Made by a program: the position numbers and the translations under genes. Shown here in pieces: positions 4,809 through 5,871 of a stretch of 5,871 nt of DNA. The notes beneath the pieces were generated by a model, which was not told where the DNA came from, made no database searches, and saw only the letters and a program-made list of their open reading frames with translations. The stretch spans positions 1 through 5,871 of the forward strand of contig JAMFST010000482.1 in the NCBI GenBank assembly GCA_026225435.1. The letters are read 5' to 3'. Numbering within the stretch: position 1 is the stretch's first letter; each line of letters starts with the position of its first letter. Source of the DNA: Labilithrix luteola (GTDB lineage: Bacteria > Myxococcota_A > Polyangia > Polyangiales > Polyangiaceae).

Positions 4809-5871
4809 ACACCACGATGATCGAAGGTTGGGGACGGCGGCGCGCCCCCGGCAAAGAACGGGTCGGCGAGAACCTCCTCGCCCTCAGCAACGGGGCGACC
4901 CTCTCGCGCGGTCTCGGCCGGTCCTACGGCGACTCCTCGCTCCCCGCCTCGCCGGATGATCTCCTGGTCGGTACCCGTCTCGCCAACCGCATCCTCTCGT
5001 TCGACGAGGCGACCGGCGTGCTCCGCGCCGAGGCCGGCTTCTCGCTCGTCGAGCTCAATCGTCTCTTCATGCCGCGCGGCTGGTTCTCGCCGGTCACCCC
5101 GGGCACCAAGTACGTGACGCTGGGCGGAATGGTCGCCAGCGACGTCCACGGCAAGAACCACCACGTCGAGGGCTGCTTCGGCGCCCACGTGCGCAACCTG
5201 AAGATGCGCGTGGCCGACGGGAGCATCGTCAGCTGCGGGCGCGGCAAGAACGGAGAGGGCGAGGAGGTCGATCTCTTCCACGCCACCATGGGCGGCATGG
5301 GGCTGACCGGCCACATCCTCGAGGTGGAGGTCGGCCTCCATCGCATCGCGAGCCCCTGGATCTACCAGGAGAGCGAGCGCATGGGGAACATCGACGAGTT
5401 CCTCGCTGGGCTCGAGTCGTCGGCGCCGCGCTGGCCGATGACCATGGGCTGGATCGACTGCATCCACGGCGGCCCGTCGCTCGGTCGTGGCCACCTGATC
5501 GCCGGCCGCTGGGCGACCAAGCAGGAGTCGCAGAACCTGCCGCTGCAGGAGAAGAAGCAGATCACCTTCCCCTTCGACCTGCCCAACTGGATGCTGAACC
5601 CGTTCACCGCGGGGCTCTTCAACACCGCGTATTACTGGAAGCACATGGACAAAAGGATGGAGGGGATCGTCGGTCCCGAGCCGTTCTTCTATCCGCTCGA
5701 CGCCATCCTCGAGTGGAACCGCGCCTACGGATCGCGCGGCTTCACCCAGTACCAGTGCGTGCTCCCGCGCGCGGCCGGCAAGGAAGCGGTGCGCGAGTTC
5801 CTCTTCCTGCTCACCCGGCTCGGCGGGGCGTCTCCGTTGTGCGTCATCAAGGACTGCGGGCCGGAAGGAAA
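4796..5871 (+). CDS. DprE1-like FAD-dependent oxidase (decaprenylphosphoryl-ribose 2-oxidase-like), C-terminus beyond the window
   Basis: The visible 358 residues belong to the vanillyl-alcohol-oxidase/PCMH FAD family and are most like DprE1. The FAD-binding half shows SRGLGRSYGDSSL (37-49), GVLRAEAGFSLVELNRLFMPRGWF (74-97), PVTPGTKYVTLGGMVASDVHGKNHH (99-123) with His118 at the place of DprE1 His132, GCFGAHVRNL (126-135) and GGMGLTGHI (166-174). The substrate-domain part includes YGSRGFTQYQCVLP (311-324). Family knowledge: DprE1 oxidises the 2'-hydroxyl of decaprenylphosphoryl-ribose, and DprE2 (an SDR) then reduces the keto group to give the arabinose donor of the mycobacterial cell wall. 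Outside Actinobacteria the substrate is generally undefined. The Cys387-equivalent residue lies past the window edge and cannot be checked. The gene starts 35 nt after the kinase stop. An in-frame TAG at 4769-4771 rules out an extension further upstream; GTG 4805 or ATG 4817 are alternative starts. Confidence 0.9.
   Translation, partial: MATVNTTMIEGWGRRRAPGKERVGENLLALSNGATLSRGLGRSYGDSSLPASPDDLLVGTRLANRILSFDEATGVLRAEAGFSLVELNRLFMPRGWFSPVTPGTKYVTLGGMVASDVHGKNHHVEGCFGAHVRNLKMRVADGSIVSCGRGKNGEGEEVDLFHATMGGMGLTGHILEVEVGLHRIASPWIYQESERMGNIDEFLAGLESSAPRWPMTMGWIDCIHGGPSLGRGHLIAGRWATKQESQNLPLQEKKQITFPFDLPNWMLNPFTAGLFNTAYYWKHMDKRMEGIVGPEPFFYPLDAILEWNRAYGSRGFTQYQCVLPRAAGKEAVREFLFLLTRLGGASPLCVIKDCGPEG

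Noticed and set aside
4781..5644. Minus-strand open frame opposite the DprE1-like gene
   Set aside because: It is a codon-bias shadow, and the plus strand carries an unbroken, motif-rich FAD oxidase.

Overview
The window is very GC-rich with strong G/C third-position bias. It carries the kind of gene content seen in Myxococcota (myxobacteria and relatives): an Ala-rich lipoprotein leader ending in ACSS, a Ser/Thr/Gly-rich secreted protein, an exported TldD-like protein and a DprE1-like oxidase. The phylum is an inference from style. No rRNA, tRNA or marker gene is present to prove it. There is no mobile element, CRISPR array or RNA gene that I can see.

Left part, minus strand (1-1259): a two-gene operon. 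A classical short-chain dehydrogenase/reductase closely resembling DltE-type SDRs (471-1259) is followed after 21 nt by the 5' part of a TldD/PmbA-family gene (1-449). The TldD-like product has a twin-arginine-like and possibly lipoprotein export signal, and its gene runs off the left edge. Divergent from the SDR across only 47 bp lies a LysR-type regulator (1307-2272). This is the classic layout of a LysR protein controlling its divergent neighbour, and perhaps the TldD-like gene too.

Middle (2273-2457): a 185-nt non-coding gap with an A-rich patch, two GC-rich hairpins without a U tract, a pair of AATCGG repeats one helical turn apart, and a ribosome binding site for the next gene.

Right part, plus strand (2464-5871): an apparent three-gene operon. 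First comes a predicted secreted lipoprotein with a lipocalin-like N-terminal part, an acidic linker, a six-cysteine clip-like module and a C-terminal NlpC/P60-type cysteine peptidase. Its stop codon lies almost on top of the start of a small-molecule kinase of the ecdysteroid-kinase/choline-kinase-like (APH superfamily) type. After 35 nt follows a DprE1-like FAD-dependent oxidase that runs off the right edge. A peptidoglycan hydrolase, a small-molecule kinase and a cell-envelope sugar oxidase in one transcript suggest an envelope-related job, but the pathway cannot be named from this window.

The most noteworthy items are the architecture of the NlpC/P60 lipoprotein, its coupling to the kinase and DprE1-like genes, and the export signal on the TldD-like protein. 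None of this amounts to a demonstrated new system.
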